Part shown: in pieces, positions 1 through 13,069 of the stretch
Position numbering within the stretch: position 1 is the first letter of the stretch
Layout of the letters: each line of letters starts with the position of its first letter
From: Stratiolaelaps scimitus
Lineage: Eukaryota; Arthropoda; Arachnida; Mesostigmata; Laelapidae
Direction: 5' to 3'
DNA length: 64,000 nucleotides
NCBI GenBank assembly: GCA_019614645.1
Contig: JABWDB010000006.1
Coordinates: 7,936,001-8,000,000 of the forward strand
Made by a program: the position numbers and the translations under genes
The notes under the pieces: generated by a model
What the model was told of the DNA's origin: nothing
Databases searched by the model: none
The model's input: the letters and a program-made list of their open reading frames with translations, nothing else

Positions 1-127
1 TTCAAAGAGAAGATGCAAAGGAAGAGAAGAGAAAAACACATTGGGCCGAGCTATCATCGTCCAAGAAAGAACAAGCTTGACGCTGATGTGAATCAGACGA
101 TGCCGCACTGTCGCCTGTGTCAGGTGC

Positions 128-174
<47 letters not shown>
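128..174. repeat. (TA)n-(GA)n compound microsatellite
   Basis: About ten TA units run directly into about thirteen GA units. A shorter GA run lies at about 355-372. Both are simple-sequence DNA with no coding value. Confidence 0.95.
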
Positions 175-176
<2 letters not shown>

Positions 177-2960
177 CGGACCGGGTTGGTATAATCATTA
201 ATATCCACATTCAGTTCATTTGCAAATGAAACTATTTTTTAGGGCGCAGTGCACGTGAACCAGTGCGTGCTATGCTTTAAGTGTTGCGATTTAAGAGAAA
301 TACAATATAGAGAATAAAATAATGCAAACATGACTGTAGCATATAACTTGCAGAGAAAGAGAGAGAGAGAGGAAAAGCTGACTTCGTTTTTGATGGGGGG
401 CGAATGTGATAATTGAGCCCTCTTTCAATACACGTTTATCTCATATAGAATAATACAACTGCTTCCAACAACCATCGCAAAAACATAGATTCCCATAGAA
501 GGTCTTATAAAAACCAGGCCACAAAAAGAACAGCTAACAACATTGTAGGTGCTGGGTGAAGATGGAACATACGCTCTTCTTTGACATCGAGTGTTTTACT
601 CGTGGACCCGAAGAGGTGATCTTCAATTAGGTCATCATATTATAACAATAACGTGGTATCCTTGAGAATTGCGTGCATTGTACATCAGTACTAATTATAT
701 TTTGAGCACCGTATTCACATTAATCATTTGCTAGTATTTCTGTGTTTGGCATCAGCACGTTTTTCATTTGCCAACTATACACGGGGAGGGTGCCAATTAT
801 ATAACGCGAACAGGGCCAATTATATAACTCAAAACATATCGATATAGCAAATCCAGACCAGAATAGTGATTCGATTCGTCTCTTCTTTTCTCGTCAACGG
901 CACTACCTCAGCGTCTTTCTTGCATGGACACTTCCGCCTGCACGTGCCAGAGGATAGCAATGGCTGTATATTAGAACCATGTATAGAATTATTATGCGAC
1001 CCATAGGTTCATCGTGAGTCTCAGGCATGCGATCAATAAAAATAATAATAAGAATAATAATGGCCGTCGTCCTTGCCAATCATGATTAAAAATATCATAA
1101 CACGAGGATAATATTGTATACTTGATGTACTCATGCAAATTGTAACGATATATTTAAAGTTTCTTGTCAGAAAGAGTGTATGACACTTTAGAGTTGCCCA
1201 TATCTTTTTTCTTGGGGCGATTACGGGAATGCATGATGCACAGATGCACATATAGGGAAACCTAGCTTACCACAGAAACTATCACCCCAAGAAGAACTCA
1301 AAGCGTAACCATACATGGACGAACTCCAGAGGCAACCAGAGTTGGTGTATAACACCGTGTATGACAATCGTCATCGCGCCCACCACACAGCCAAGAATAG
1401 AATGACCTCACCCCTGCAATGAGGTGGTCGGGTACAACTGATTTAATTACCTGACGGATGTCTCTCCTCCTAAATCACAGTAATTAATTTCACATAAAAC
1501 ATGGCCGAGCCCGGAGCCGTTGTTCTGAGAAAAGAAAAACGGTATCGACCCACCAATATCAAGCAGCACACCCCGTTCTGATCCCGTGATAGGAATCACC
1601 GCATGTATCTATCTATTCGCGCTGCACATCGTCGGCGGATGGTATCCACTGACTTATCAAAGAGTTGAACGAGGCTGCGAAGGCGGCTTGAGCCGTGGCG
1701 TTAGCCTGCCGGGATTTCGGTATCGCGTTTCACTAGCTGATGATGAAAGACGACATTAATTAAATGAAAAAATTAATGCGACCTTTCGACTGTTTCAACG
1801 TATGAATCACGCAATCCGACACTACGAGTCAACATTCATGACGTTTGTAGCGTGCTGAAAGTTCGTCGTTGATTGGGGGCGCAGCAAGGAAGCTTGTGGT
1901 GTGGGCGACGAACGGCGTGGATTAGAGGATATCGATGTGGGTCTGGGGGGGTCTGTGTGCTGCTTTTCTTGGTGAATCTGGAAACGGCCCGTGCGAATAG
2001 TTAGGTGTCTAGAAGAGGCTCTCATAGAAGTTAGAGTCTCATATTTCAAAGTGAAATTGGAAATCAATAAATAATTTGCTTCCCGAGCTATTGGACGGCA
2101 CGAATACAGCTTTTTGGCAATAGCAAGTAGTATGAGGACACGCAAAATATTGGGATGGGTTGATTAAGCGAGACAATTGGACCTAACCGGATATCGTAAG
2201 TGGCGAAGTTAAACAGTAATATTTTTGTGTGTAGTATTTAGAGCAGTGTTGAAGGCAAGAATTGCCCAACTAGGTGTTGAGTTCACCCTTCTTGGTCTCG
2301 CACACCGAGAAGAATGGCGTGAAATTGTCATTTTCACATTAATCTATAGGGCTGTGCAGTGTCTATTTCGGGTTTGCGGTATCCCTGGCTAACTAAACTC
2401 TTCCAATACTAAACCTCTGTGAAAAGTGGTTAAAAATTTGACATTATCTCGTACAGACAAATTGTGTAATTGACTGACTGAGCTGGCGTATGATTTGAGA
2501 TAAGGAACGTTAAAGTGAGGTTACGCAACATGGTATTGACTTTAACAAAAACTCTAGATTTATTCGCGTACTATATGCGGCATGCTACGATGGCGTACCA
2601 CAGCGACTACTCGCAAGTTGCTAATCTCGTAATCAAAACAATCATGTCCTATAGTCTCTATATTGGAAACATAAACTACATTATATTTATTTTGATCAGG
2701 CATCCAAACTCTCTGAAGGATCTTCTTCGAATTGCGAATATTATTTCGATATCGATAATTGTAGGCGTATAGGCACCATTTTGGTTACAATCAAAACAAA
2801 GAAACAGTTATTATGTGACCGTATGGTGTGCACAAGTGTGTCCATGGTGGAAGAGGCGTCCGCGACCACCGAAGCAAAATTATCACGTCGAGACGTTTCC
2901 ACGCCGGACTCAGGCGTGAATTATATCTCCCGCTCGAGCGACTCGAGTTTTCGTTTGGCG
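175..2960. other. Non-coding stretch, nothing recognised
   Basis: Mixed, mostly AT-rich sequence with short frames in every frame and no recognisable protein motif. The region around 2515-2772 (+) has an 85-codon frame, but its composition is low-complexity hydrophobic and I do not support it as a gene. No structured repeat or RNA gene was seen. Confidence 0.5.
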
Positions 2961-4055
2961 CTAATCGAACGCCGCCACACCTTCCACAATGTCCTCAACA
3001 AGATCCGTGCTGGTCAATGAGGCTATTATGCTTAAAAATGAATTCGACGCCATGGACCAGCGGCTAAAGGCGAATTCCATCCGGCTCGCGGGGTCCAACT
3101 GGACCAAGCCAACAGAGAGGACAGCGACACATAGGACAACGAAGGTCACAATGAGTTTCCGTAAGCTGTCACAATCGCCATCGCAGTGACACGCGGCTGC
3201 ATTCGATGACGTCTGCATTGACCTGTTCACGAGGAGCGCGCTGACCGAACGCCCGGATAGGACGCTCTCATCTGACATAAGGTCACTATTGCTTTTCCGA
3301 ATGGGCGACACTGGGCGAATGGTCCAAAGCAACGGACGAGATCGACTGACCACCGTACTCTCTAATGGGCCAACCTTTTCGTCATGTTTCGTGTCATTGC
3401 ACACGCAGAAGTCTGGCCGCCAATTACCTGACATATCACTATCATTATTATTGTGTCGATAGTGTTTTGGTAGCAATTCCGGGCTGTCGTTACTGCGGTA
3501 CCGCTGGCGATTATTGACGCTTAATGGAGGGGTCATAGACGTTGCGGCGCTGCTTTTAAGCACTGGATGTATGGTATTCTTTTTAGTCCCAGAAGTATAA
3601 CGGCCTACTGGCTCGTCCTTCGGTTCGGCTTTCACATCGGATAGCTGAGGAAGCGGTACAGTATCCCTCGACTTGGCGGCCTTCGGAGCCTCGTGGCGTT
3701 TTCGGCTGGCTTGACTTTTTTCACTACGAAAGTTTTCATCCACGGAGGCACTTTTTTTATTAGGAGTTTTTATCCCACGATCACTTTTCGCTTCGCTGTG
3801 AACAGCCGCTCCCTTCATGGCATCCCGTTCTGGGACGGCTTGGTCAGTAACGGGCTCAACCGCACGACTCCTTTGTTTTCTCGAGCGCGTGTTTCGACTC
3901 GGGGGCGAATCGTCACCCCAGACTGACAAACTGTCCCTGAGCAACATCATAGCTTCCCGGCGACAATGCCGTGGTGTTCCTTCCAGCTGTTTCAAGCGTG
4001 AATTCACATCGAAATCTCCTTCGTTAGCCAGTGGCCGGCCAGTAGGCGAACGCAT
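2961..4055 (-). CDS. Single-pass membrane protein, unidentified (large or last exon)
   Basis: This is the longest open frame in the window and far longer than chance predicts. From the ATG at 4055 it encodes 364 residues; the frame stays open back to about 4104, and T-rich acceptor-like AG sites just upstream mean this could instead be the last exon of a longer gene. Residues about 1-300 are hydrophilic, rich in Ser, Arg and Lys, with a basic cluster at about 53-64 (SRNTRSRKQRSR) resembling a nuclear localisation signal. Three cysteines lie at about 289, 291 and 295, just before one hydrophobic helix at about 301-320 (LIVTFVVLCVAVLSVGLVQL). A 44-residue tail follows. The basic residues before the helix suggest the long N-terminal part faces the cytosol or nucleoplasm. 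An inner-nuclear-membrane or other type II membrane protein would fit, but I recognise no LEM, SUN or other domain. Function is not assigned. Confidence 0.7.
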   Translation of the reverse strand: MRSPTGRPLANEGDFDVNSRLKQLEGTPRHCRREAMMLLRDSLSVWGDDSPPSRNTRSRKQRSRAVEPVTDQAVPERDAMKGAAVHSEAKSDRGIKTPNKKSASVDENFRSEKSQASRKRHEAPKAAKSRDTVPLPQLSDVKAEPKDEPVGRYTSGTKKNTIHPVLKSSAATSMTPPLSVNNRQRYRSNDSPELLPKHYRHNNNDSDMSGNWRPDFCVCNDTKHDEKVGPLESTVVSRSRPLLWTIRPVSPIRKSNSDLMSDESVLSGRSVSALLVNRSMQTSSNAAACHCDGDCDSLRKLIVTFVVLCVAVLSVGLVQLDPASRMEFAFSRWSMASNSFLSIIASLTSTDLVEDIVEGVAAFD

Positions 4056-4106
4056 GATCACCGGTTGTCCTCCAACCAAAACAAGAACCAACAAAATCTC
4101 AGGCTA

Positions 4107-4836
4107 AAGCAATGCTGGAAGAAACTGTCAGTGATGCTGCTGGCGGTACGATTTCGCTGAGCGGTTGAATGTTGAGTTTGAACCCCTCATGAGTTTCTGA
4201 GTACCAGGAATGAGAGAGGGCTCTGGTTCGGTAGGGCGCAGAGACCGCGAAAACAGGTCACATAGGCACGCTCTCATCGCGGAGCAAGAATCTGCACGCC
4301 CAAGCAAGATAGTCAATGGCTGCTTACTGTGGCGCCGTTTACTCTCCCTGCATGAGAGATGCACATCAGCTGGTTGGTTGTGTTTTGCAACACAAACAGG
4401 ACTGCGCATCCATATCCATATGAATTTCTGTTGCAGCTATGTGACTGCGATGTCACTAGGGACGCGGCGGCGGCGGCCTGTACGATCATTGGTTAAACGG
4501 GATGTGCTATGTGTGTATTTCCATGTGCAGACCTAGATTTGGCTGCACATTTAAATATATGTGGTATCGCATAGAATTGGCTATCTTACTCAGACTCTGT
4601 GAGAAGCGACTTCGAGAGCTCATGATGATTTGAATTCGGTTTGACATTAGTCATGCTCATACTACACTTAATCATTCTTATCACAATAAACATGTGCAAA
4701 AAGCCGAGCAAAAAGAAAGGCTGATTAATGGTTTCATCTCAACAAAAAAGAGATCGCCAAAAACAAGCAAAGTTAATCGTCCCCTGGACACGCTAATTGT
4801 TGGTCTCTTATATATTTATATATAAATATATATATT

Positions 4837-4870
<34 letters not shown>

Positions 4871-6410
4871 GATCTACCTTTGAAGAAAATGCGTTTATTA
4901 TTATTATTATTGTTATTATTATTATATACAATACCTACGAACAGTAAATAAATGTGTCTTTTAAAACCTGTTGAACAACCTGTTGCAAACACGCCCTTGT
5001 ATGTATCAATATGATCGTATCAATTAATCGACTGATTCATGTCAAACAGGCATAAACATATTGACGCTGTGGCATGGGCGAAGGATCGTTTTTTTTTCTA
5101 ATTATATGTAATTTGTTTCACATCAGAACTGATGTTAAATCAGAACTGAACCAGAACCGCCTGTTACCAAATAACCATAAAGTATGCCTCATACTATGTA
5201 AGAGAGGTTCATGCAGCAAAAATATGAGTGTGCCATTTTGATATTGTTTATCACTCCTTGTTCTTATATTTGTTGTTTGTGCGTCACCACGTGGTTGATA
5301 CCCGATTGCTTAAGGCAGTTTCGGAGATGACGAAACGATAATGTCACTCATATTATTACTATTATTGTATGTCAACGGTGTTCATTATATGCTATTACGT
5401 CATGTCCTGCACACGCTGTCATGCTTCGGAGGCGGCAAAGCAGACAGTTCAGGTTGAGCTACCCCCCAGTTCCCGCCCGTTCAGGCAAAAGGCCTTGCGT
5501 GTGCTGGCCACCTCGGGCTCGAACGCAGAGTACCATGACCACGATCCCCGCCCCAGCTGTTGCGTAAATTATAGAAAACGAAAAACAATACCAGCCCGAG
5601 GGATGGCATTTGCATGTTTTGGCAGGGATGGCCAATTGACGGGCCTATTCACTGTTGCCACCTCAACCTCGGCCAGATCCCCTCCCACACGGTCTCACCG
5701 AAGTCTCAAGGCATCTTTCCACCCTCGGTGAGCGAATGCATGTCTGGGTGCGTCTGTGTATGACAAGACCGCGGTCAGACCCTAAGGATTTGGACACGTG
5801 AGTGACACAGCTGGCGGCTGTTCTGAGCAAAGTAACAGGCCTTTCCTCGCGTCCAGCAGCGGACGCCGCACGAATACCTGAAGAATACAAACAAATCGCA
5901 GCGCATCTGACATTTCTGCTTAACTGCTCAACTTGAATTTTCTTCTGAGCTGAGAAATATGTAGGCATATCCGATGCATCATAGCAGCAGCAGCAGCAGC
6001 AGCAGAGATAGCAGCACCAACAACAACAACTGGAATTCTACTAGCAGTCCTTTCTCGGCTGTCCAATCGAAGAAGACTGATCTGAAGATTATTGCGAGCA
6101 CCCGCTATAAACTGATGATTGCACACATATGCTTGCGCGATGTGGCAGAATTTTGCCGGGGATTAGCTAGGTCTGCTTGTGCTAAACCCAAGGAACATGA
6201 GTATAGTCCTCCACGTTATAGTTATTAAATAGGTCATCTGAAAATGGTTACTCTCAGAATAAGTGTGTCCGGAGTGTCTTAACAGCACCGTGGTAGAAAA
6301 TACTACTGTGCTAAAGGCGTATTTATTACCGTGAGCTATCGAAGATAGCATATGCAGTTATTATATGAAAGATAAATAATTAATAATGAACAAAGATTCG
6401 GGTAGCTCGA
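4107..6410. other. Non-coding stretch with microsatellites
   Basis: Contains a palindromic TA-rich tract at about 4808-4870 (alternating TATATTTATATATAAATA units), a TTA-type run at about 4894-4925 and an AGC trinucleotide run at about 5982-6005. The AGC run could encode poly-Ser or poly-Gln, but neighbouring frames show no recognisable protein. Confidence 0.6.
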
Positions 6411-6689
6411 ATAATGGCTAACGCTATATATATATATATATTTTATTTTGTGACGTTGCTGATGTTGTTACTTGGTTCGGCCATGGTTCGGAACTACCTC
6501 AATCAATCGTATTGCTTCAGACTATACTGTGGTGGTTATCTCATTCGCCTGACACGCCAAAGTTCCCAGAGGGCTAAGCACTGCATTCGTACAACTGACT
6601 GAATACGAATAGTACACAGTGATAGCGATTAGTGCTACCCTGTCCCTCAACGGTGTCAGAAACGGGCCCTTATGATAACCACGCCGGTT

Positions 6690-6889
6690 CCACCTATCCG
6701 CAAGCTTCGTACCCGCTTCTTCACTACGGGTCCGGTAGTGAGTGCTGCGAATGTGTCATCCTTCGTGCTAACCGCTCGTGCTGGACTGTGGAGGTCATTA
6801 GGAAAAGAAGGCCTATTGCGAAAGAGGACAGCGTTGAACCTAAACGAGCCAAACGGACGGATGGAAAAACGCCTGAACCCTCACGTTAA
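6690..6889 (+). CDS. Possible C-terminal exon, basic protein (tentative)
   Basis: An 85-codon frame starts at 6632. Its last third looks protein-like: it ends with WTVEVIRKRRPIAKEDSVEP followed by a KRAKR cluster and a TAA stop at 6887. The basic clusters resemble a bipartite nuclear localisation signal. AG sites upstream, for example near 6704, could serve as splice acceptors. There is no known domain, an overlapping second frame is also open, and the length alone is not significant, so this is a weak exon candidate. Confidence 0.2.
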
Positions 6890-7738
6890 TTGGATTATTA
6901 ATTGTGTATAATTCAGAAATTGGTCACGTTTATTAACCGTCGAATCACTTTTCGCACTAATAGAGAGCGGCGCCCTTGTTCACTGGTAAATTTAAATTTT
7001 GTACTAATTTTGTTAATCATTTAGAGGTAAAGTCATGCTTTGTTTTCTTCGTGACCGCATGTGGCTCAATTTAGAAATTAAAAACTATTTCTATCACGTA
7101 GGTGCTATGTATGGAATTAACGGTGAAATATCGGTAGAAGAAATATGGTGTAGCATTTATGTCAATAAATTAGTTCGTGTTTTTCAAAAGAAATATTTTC
7201 AACGGGCAAATATTCCAGGTAACGTTGCCTTCAGGTTGTTTCATGTTGGCAAAAGGTTTTAATTTAAAAAACGGATAACTGGCATGTGTGTACGGCATTT
7301 TGCTAATTAACGTTAGCCCAGGCAAATCGAGAGCAAATTACGCTTATAATATAATTAGTCATGGTTATCTCGTTTTAGCGTATTTCTGGTATAACAATGT
7401 AAACTTCAAGCTAAACATGATGATCGAGCCCATTCGAGCCCAGGTTGATCCGAAGTCATTCCCTTCAAATCTATAACATGCCTCACAACATTGTTCTTCG
7501 TTTGATTGGACGACTATCGTGCTGGAAATCGTAGGACCGGGTAGGCTAAACAGCGGCAGCGTCTGTGCAGTCGCAGAACATCCCAGATAGGAGTGCGATG
7601 ATCCTGATGAAAGGCCCTTCCACATCGCGGACCATACGGAGAATTTTAATAGATTCGATGTTGACCACGAATGTTTGTTTCGGTTCGTTCAGCCAACAAC
7701 AGCCAAATATAACTCCAGCCAGAGCGCCCCTTACTCAG

Positions 7739-7952
7739 CACACTGCTAGTACTATATTTTCCGTGCAGACTCACAGCCAACACTTAACGTCGACGGTACT
7801 GCTTTCAGTATTTCCTCATAAGAAGTATCCCTTTAACAGTAAACGTCCAACGGTGGGGATCGAACCCGTGCCTCTACATATCTCCTCCGATTGCAAGGCA
7901 GACACGAATGCACTACGCACACGACACACAGGGGTCGACACACACTGCTAGT
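7739..7952 (-). mobile_element. tRNA-derived SINE, near-complete copy with 12-bp TSD
   Basis: The element itself spans 7751-7940 (190 bp) and reads on the minus strand. A perfect 12-bp direct repeat, CACACTGCTAGT, flanks it at 7739-7750 and 7941-7952, the signature of target-primed retroposition. Near its 5' end there is an A-box-like segment (GCGTAGTGC, around 7911-7920) and a canonical pol III B box, GGTTCGATCC, at 7857-7866. The body ends in an A-rich stretch (GGAAAATATAGT) rather than a poly(A) tail. Related copies lie at 50050-50177, 25306-25420, 18190-18240 and probably 20710-20838. The head resembles a tRNA, with TGC in the anticodon region, but I do not assign the parent tRNA. It encodes no protein and would depend on a LINE for mobility. 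Confidence 0.88.
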
Positions 7953-10900
7953 TCTTGCGTTGCTATTCCTACATCCCCTATACTGACGGCCTTGGAGATA
8001 GTAAGCCTATATAAAAATATCGCTATCTAATATACTACGAGAGCACTATGCTATGTTCGGGTGTTGCCAACTGCTGTGCTGTGTCATGCCAATAGGCAAT
8101 AAAGCGCCTCATGCCGGTTTGTTCCATAATATGCAAAAACGCTGGATATCCCGCTTTTTCATACGCGTTTCCGCAAAATACGAAACGCCCACTTGCGGTG
8201 TGCGCGTACGCACACATCATTGAGTTAGCGGCCGGTCGAGTACTCCTCATTCTATTCTAACTCCTGGTGTCTGGCTAGATGGACAAGATGAGAAAATAGG
8301 TGGGGGCTGCTGTCTCGTTCATCCGACGAAAAGTTAAAAGGAGATTGTTTTTCTTTTCTTACAGTCCCATCCGTCTGATCCGTTCTTCTGATATTACAGC
8401 TGCTGCGATGGTTACAGGTCCCGAAGAGGGTACAGAGAGTCAATACAGTTGCACCATCCTGTTCACTAAACGTTGGCTCAACAGCTGACGGCTGGAGCCA
8501 AAGAATGTTCATATTCTATGTGGCGCGACTACAAGGGCATGTACAGGTGGTGCTGGGGAGGATTGATATTATTGCTGCACGTTCCAGTGAACATAAACGT
8601 GCCCATCCGTATATATATATATATACTACCAACACTGGTGAATAAGAACATATATATGTATATGGGTTATCTGTTTTCTCACCCTTTCTGCTGTGGTGAG
8701 CGCTTCAAATAGTCGACAACGATGTTGTGGTTAGCCTAGGTGAGGGGCTTGATCAATGGCATTATACGGGTATACAAGCACGCCTCATTAGCGTAATGTC
8801 GCTATGAAGCCGGACCCATATTTTAGAAACTTTTACCATCGCCCCCACGTCTCTCTCTCTCTAACCATCTGACCTCTAATTCAACTCGAAAATCGCTGCA
8901 TCCGCTTCGCAGTGCCATGGAGGCAGATCGAAGACAGATTAACTAGCTGCTGGCCGCAGCTAAAAATAACATCGGGATAACACGAACACACACACATGGA
9001 CATATATGCGTGTACGGGATAGTAGACCTTGCGAAGATTACAATAACTATAAACAAGCAGAAACCGTCGAAAGACATCAACACAAACCTACGATTAAAAA
9101 CCAGAAAGGGGGAACAGCACTGGACAACTTGATGGGAGTGATTCCGTTAATGAGAAAATTTGTCAAAGAGGAAAAGGGAAATCCGGAAACATTCAACCAA
9201 GTCAAATACTCGTTTATTTACCAAAAGGGGCCGGTACAAATGTATATTGTATTGTTGTTCTCAATGGACACGTTAAGATACTTTTATTTATTATTATTAT
9301 TATTATTAGTGAATTAAGCAGCGCTAGCGCAATCAAATCATGCTATTAGAGTGCTTTGTACGAGAACAGCTCTAGTACGGACAGCAACACCACTAGGTAA
9401 GAGCTTGGGCCAGATATCAAAAATGTCTAGCAACAGTGGCATTGTTACGACTGAACCGTTGATACATTCGGATCTCAGCGGAATCATGCATTTCGCCACT
9501 AGAAGGCAATTTGACACACTCCTGCTTCGGGATATTGACTAACTTTCTTATACCGCTTACTGACTTACTGTCTATACGAATTAAACTGGCTTGAATTTTT
9601 GCAATATACAGTACTTCTATATGCTTACCGAGATAGGGTAGTGCGTTACGTATTTGGAGAGCATCTCAGCAAACTTCAAGAGCAACAAACATTTGAAATC
9701 AAGACTGATACGTGATGATACAAAGTGAATGATACAAAGTGTGCGCAATGGAATTGCGCACAGCTTCCCATAATAGAACGTCACAAACCAGAGGTTTGAT
9801 AAGCGAATTCATGAACAGAAGTTGGCCGTTTAACAGAGTCGCACAACAGTAATATTAGAGTTTGCCATTGACAAATGCTTCGAAATTGCCATTGTGCCAT
9901 TAATGCCATCATTGTTATTGACATGCTTCTAATTTTAATCCTGTCAAAGTACCGCCTTCGCATGTTGACTGGCCTACGTATGAATGAAGCTTACCCCATG
10001 CTAACGATATGATCATGACCCGACACGAACGCTTAGAACTTCTGGAGTTGTCTACTCACCGTTATTGTTGACTGCGGGCTCCAACTTCCGCAGTGGAAAA
10101 CGCCTCACTACAGATCGAGCTCTCCGATGACACGCACTATTTCATTTAATTTAAGTTATACTCATTAATTAATTAATCTCTACTGTAATTTTGCTGAATA
10201 CTTTCATAATTAACTCTCCCGGAACCCTAATCAACTTACTTTCATAGAAACAATTATCATTAAAAAAAACGCGCGTACCATAATTAACTTAGCCTCTGGC
10301 TGAAAAACGTATTAATAAAAGACCACGTACATTGATTCCATAACAGCAGTTACCTACATATTAGCTGATAAATATCATATATGAACCGTTTCATATACCT
10401 TGTCATTAATGGATTATGTACTCTCATTGTCTTAGTTTGAAGATCTTCTGTTCTTGCTAGAATTCATAACGTTGTAGCCCGACATTTCAGAAATTGAATA
10501 CGCTATTTGTATGCACGTATTGGTTGTGCTTTGGTGCTACTCGGGTTCGCGACTAACGAAGTATTATCAGACAAGAAAAACACATCTGAAAATGACCTAC
10601 TGTAATCACTGGTCACTGATCTGTATCAGGAGATATTGCGAATCGATTTTTTTTCACACGTTCGAAACTAATAGTGCAAGGAAAAACACGGCCTTTTCTG
10701 GCCGAAACAGCGTCACCGACAAGGTTCTAAATTTTAATGTTATGTTCTGGAAGAGAAGACATAGATCGGGAGCTCTTTGAGAACAAGGCATCTGTTTTTA
10801 GGTTTCATAATGGAATTATTATAGATATTCTAATCGCTTAGAACGGAAACAGTGCGTTAGTGCGTTAACTGGATCCGGATGCTCCATATATGTATATATA

Positions 10901-11340
10901 TATATATTAGGTTGTCCAAAGAAACAGTCTTTCGACAGTGCTTGGATCCTTAAACATACAGAAATGTCTATATTATTTATTCATATGATTTGGCCAACAA
11001 TTGTACCCTATGAACGTGTAGTAATTTAGAAGGTTATAACATTCATCATAATGTAAGACCCCTCTTACAGGATGGTCCGTCGTCCTTGCCTTCATTGCCT
11101 CATACATACATAAATATTGTTATCGATTTTTCTTTGCCATCTTTGCGATTTCGCTTTGGATGTCTAGGCAAATGCTCAACTCCAAGGACAGGTACACCTT
11201 GGATTCGACTCACAGTTTTTTTGCATGTTATCGTTATATCAGCTGAAATTCACTAGCCGAAATACGTCAATAGTTGAATACCGGTTTGGGTGACTGGGAT
11301 GAAATTTCACTCACGACGAGGTGGCCCTATAAGTTCCGAG
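7953..11340. other. Non-coding stretch, nothing recognised
   Basis: AT-rich sequence with a TTA-type microsatellite at about 9286-9308 and a short TA run near 10890. A 103-codon frame at 9006-9317 ends in the TTA repeat and is probably spurious. A weak resemblance to the SINE head (an AGGACAGGTACA match) occurs at about 11180-11205 and is too degraded to call. Confidence 0.5.
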
Positions 11341-11499
11341 GGGCCAATTGACGTGGCGGTGAATGTGGGCACCAATTGTGTGTACAGTGGAACCCTATAG
11401 TACGATGGGTGTATTTGGTGGCTTCAGCAGTTGTCCGGTCCGATCCGTCCGTGCGCTCGTCGGTCCGACGGTCCGGGTTAATCGGCGGAAGGCATTCGG

Positions 11500-11540
11500 T
11501 CTATATAACGGGTTGGCTTTTATATCGGTTGAAGTCAGTG
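11500..11540 (+). promoter_or_regulatory. Possible TATA-Inr core promoter
   Basis: CTATATAACG at 11501-11510 is followed by the arthropod initiator TCAGT at 11535-11539. The T of the TATA box lies about 35 bp upstream of the initiator A, slightly more than the usual 28-32. The segment sits in a GC-rich, CpG-rich, stop-poor stretch (about 11340-11960) where several frames are open at once, as in 5' leaders. No downstream coding exon was identified, so this is only a suggestion. Confidence 0.22.
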
Positions 11541-11959
11541 GAGGTGTGGGGTGGAAGGGAGTCCGTAACAGCTGGGGAGGTCATTACGTTCAACAAGTGG
11601 CCGTTTATAGTAGAGAGACCAAGCGGATACAAGTGGCGTATGGGGAGTCGGGGCGGCCTGGGGGAGAAACCAAGAGGAGAGGCGAAATACAACAGCAGCA
11701 GCAGCAGACCCTGGCAGGATTGGCGACGTCTGACGATTTCAGCGATCCATTTACATTGGAGGGATTTGCTGCTCTTGCGGGCGCCGAAATCGAATATCTG
11801 CGCCAACTACAATACAAGCAATATATACATGTTATATACTGGGTGGGTCTCAGACACCGTGCTCGATCCGCACACGAATCCGCGGTTGGAATGGTTCTCA
11901 GTCGTTGATATGAAGCTGCGCTGCGGCCGTTCTGTCGCCAACTGCCGACCGACAGCAAT

Positions 11960-13060
11960 ATCGAGATTTCAAAAATTCCTTCATCAGTGGTGCTATTATG
12001 GAAATAATATGAGAGATATAATATTATTCACAACAATAACAATATTAACAATAACAACAATAACACGACAAACTGTCGTCAGGTCGCACCAGACGCCTTA
12101 AGATTCAGCGTCCTGGACTCCTATATATGTTAAAACATAAACCAAATTCCCTTTTATCGACCAAAAGATTGCTGGATTATTCCATAAGTAGTACGAGTAA
12201 TTTTCTCGAATATATAGATACTTTTATATATGTTTTAGTAAAGGGGGTGGACACAATCTGTCACGCGGGCCAGATGTGATGCCCACGGCGCGAACGTGTT
12301 GTTTATGTTCTCGGCTTGAGCGGTTTGTTCGCCCGCCTCGTAGAGTATTCATACGAATGTGTCAAAATTCACATGCCTTATTATTTACGTGCATCTTTTG
12401 TGCATTCGTGTATCGGAAGCATCGAGCGGCTCATTAATGGATGGGAGATTAACTCGTTCCCCTCGAACATTACGACGCTTACAACCCCCCCTCCGTATGC
12501 ACATTGCATGTATTCTTTGGATCGACTCGACATTTTTGTTCAGGTAGGGTCTTCAAACTGTCGAACAATAGGGTAATTTTACTAGACACGTTAAGTTCAA
12601 GTTTCAGATTAATATAAAAGTTGACTTTTTTTTACAATAAAACATCCAAAGATGGGTGTTGCAAGTGGAGAAGTTAAGAATATTACCCATCCCGCCCCCT
12701 GCTGTCCGTCAGCTAGTTTATGTATGAACGTTGTTAATCTCGTTGTAGTTCAATGCTATTCACTTTGATGGCAAATGAAACCAATGCCTTCTTTGGCCCC
12801 TCTCGAATAACTTCAGCATTTCCATGACCTATACTCGTCTCCCTCCGCTCACGGTTCTTTCAACTCTGTCCCTCCTATCCTGAATACTTCTGATCGCTGC
12901 GTCCATCCCACTCCGCACAGTTAAGAAGGCAAGAGGCATGCATAGTCGCTATCGTCACTACTAGCGCCACCAGTGTCACCAGCATACACCACTTCTCTAC
13001 TCGCCTCCCTCCTGAGTCTGCGGTGAATACTTCTATGTCGGGTTCTTCTTCTGAGGGCAT
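11960..13060. other. Non-coding stretch, nothing recognised
   Basis: Contains an ATAACAATA-type low-complexity run near 12005-12065. A frame at 12316-12545 (+) runs up to a CAG|GTAGGG donor-like site but has no recognisable content. Confidence 0.45.
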
Positions 13061-13069
13061 TTATCTTCA

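Noticed and set aside
11376..12101. 241-codon open frame on the plus strand
   Set aside because: It overlaps other long open frames on both strands in a stop-poor GC-rich segment, crosses an ATA/ACA low-complexity run, and shows no protein-like pattern.
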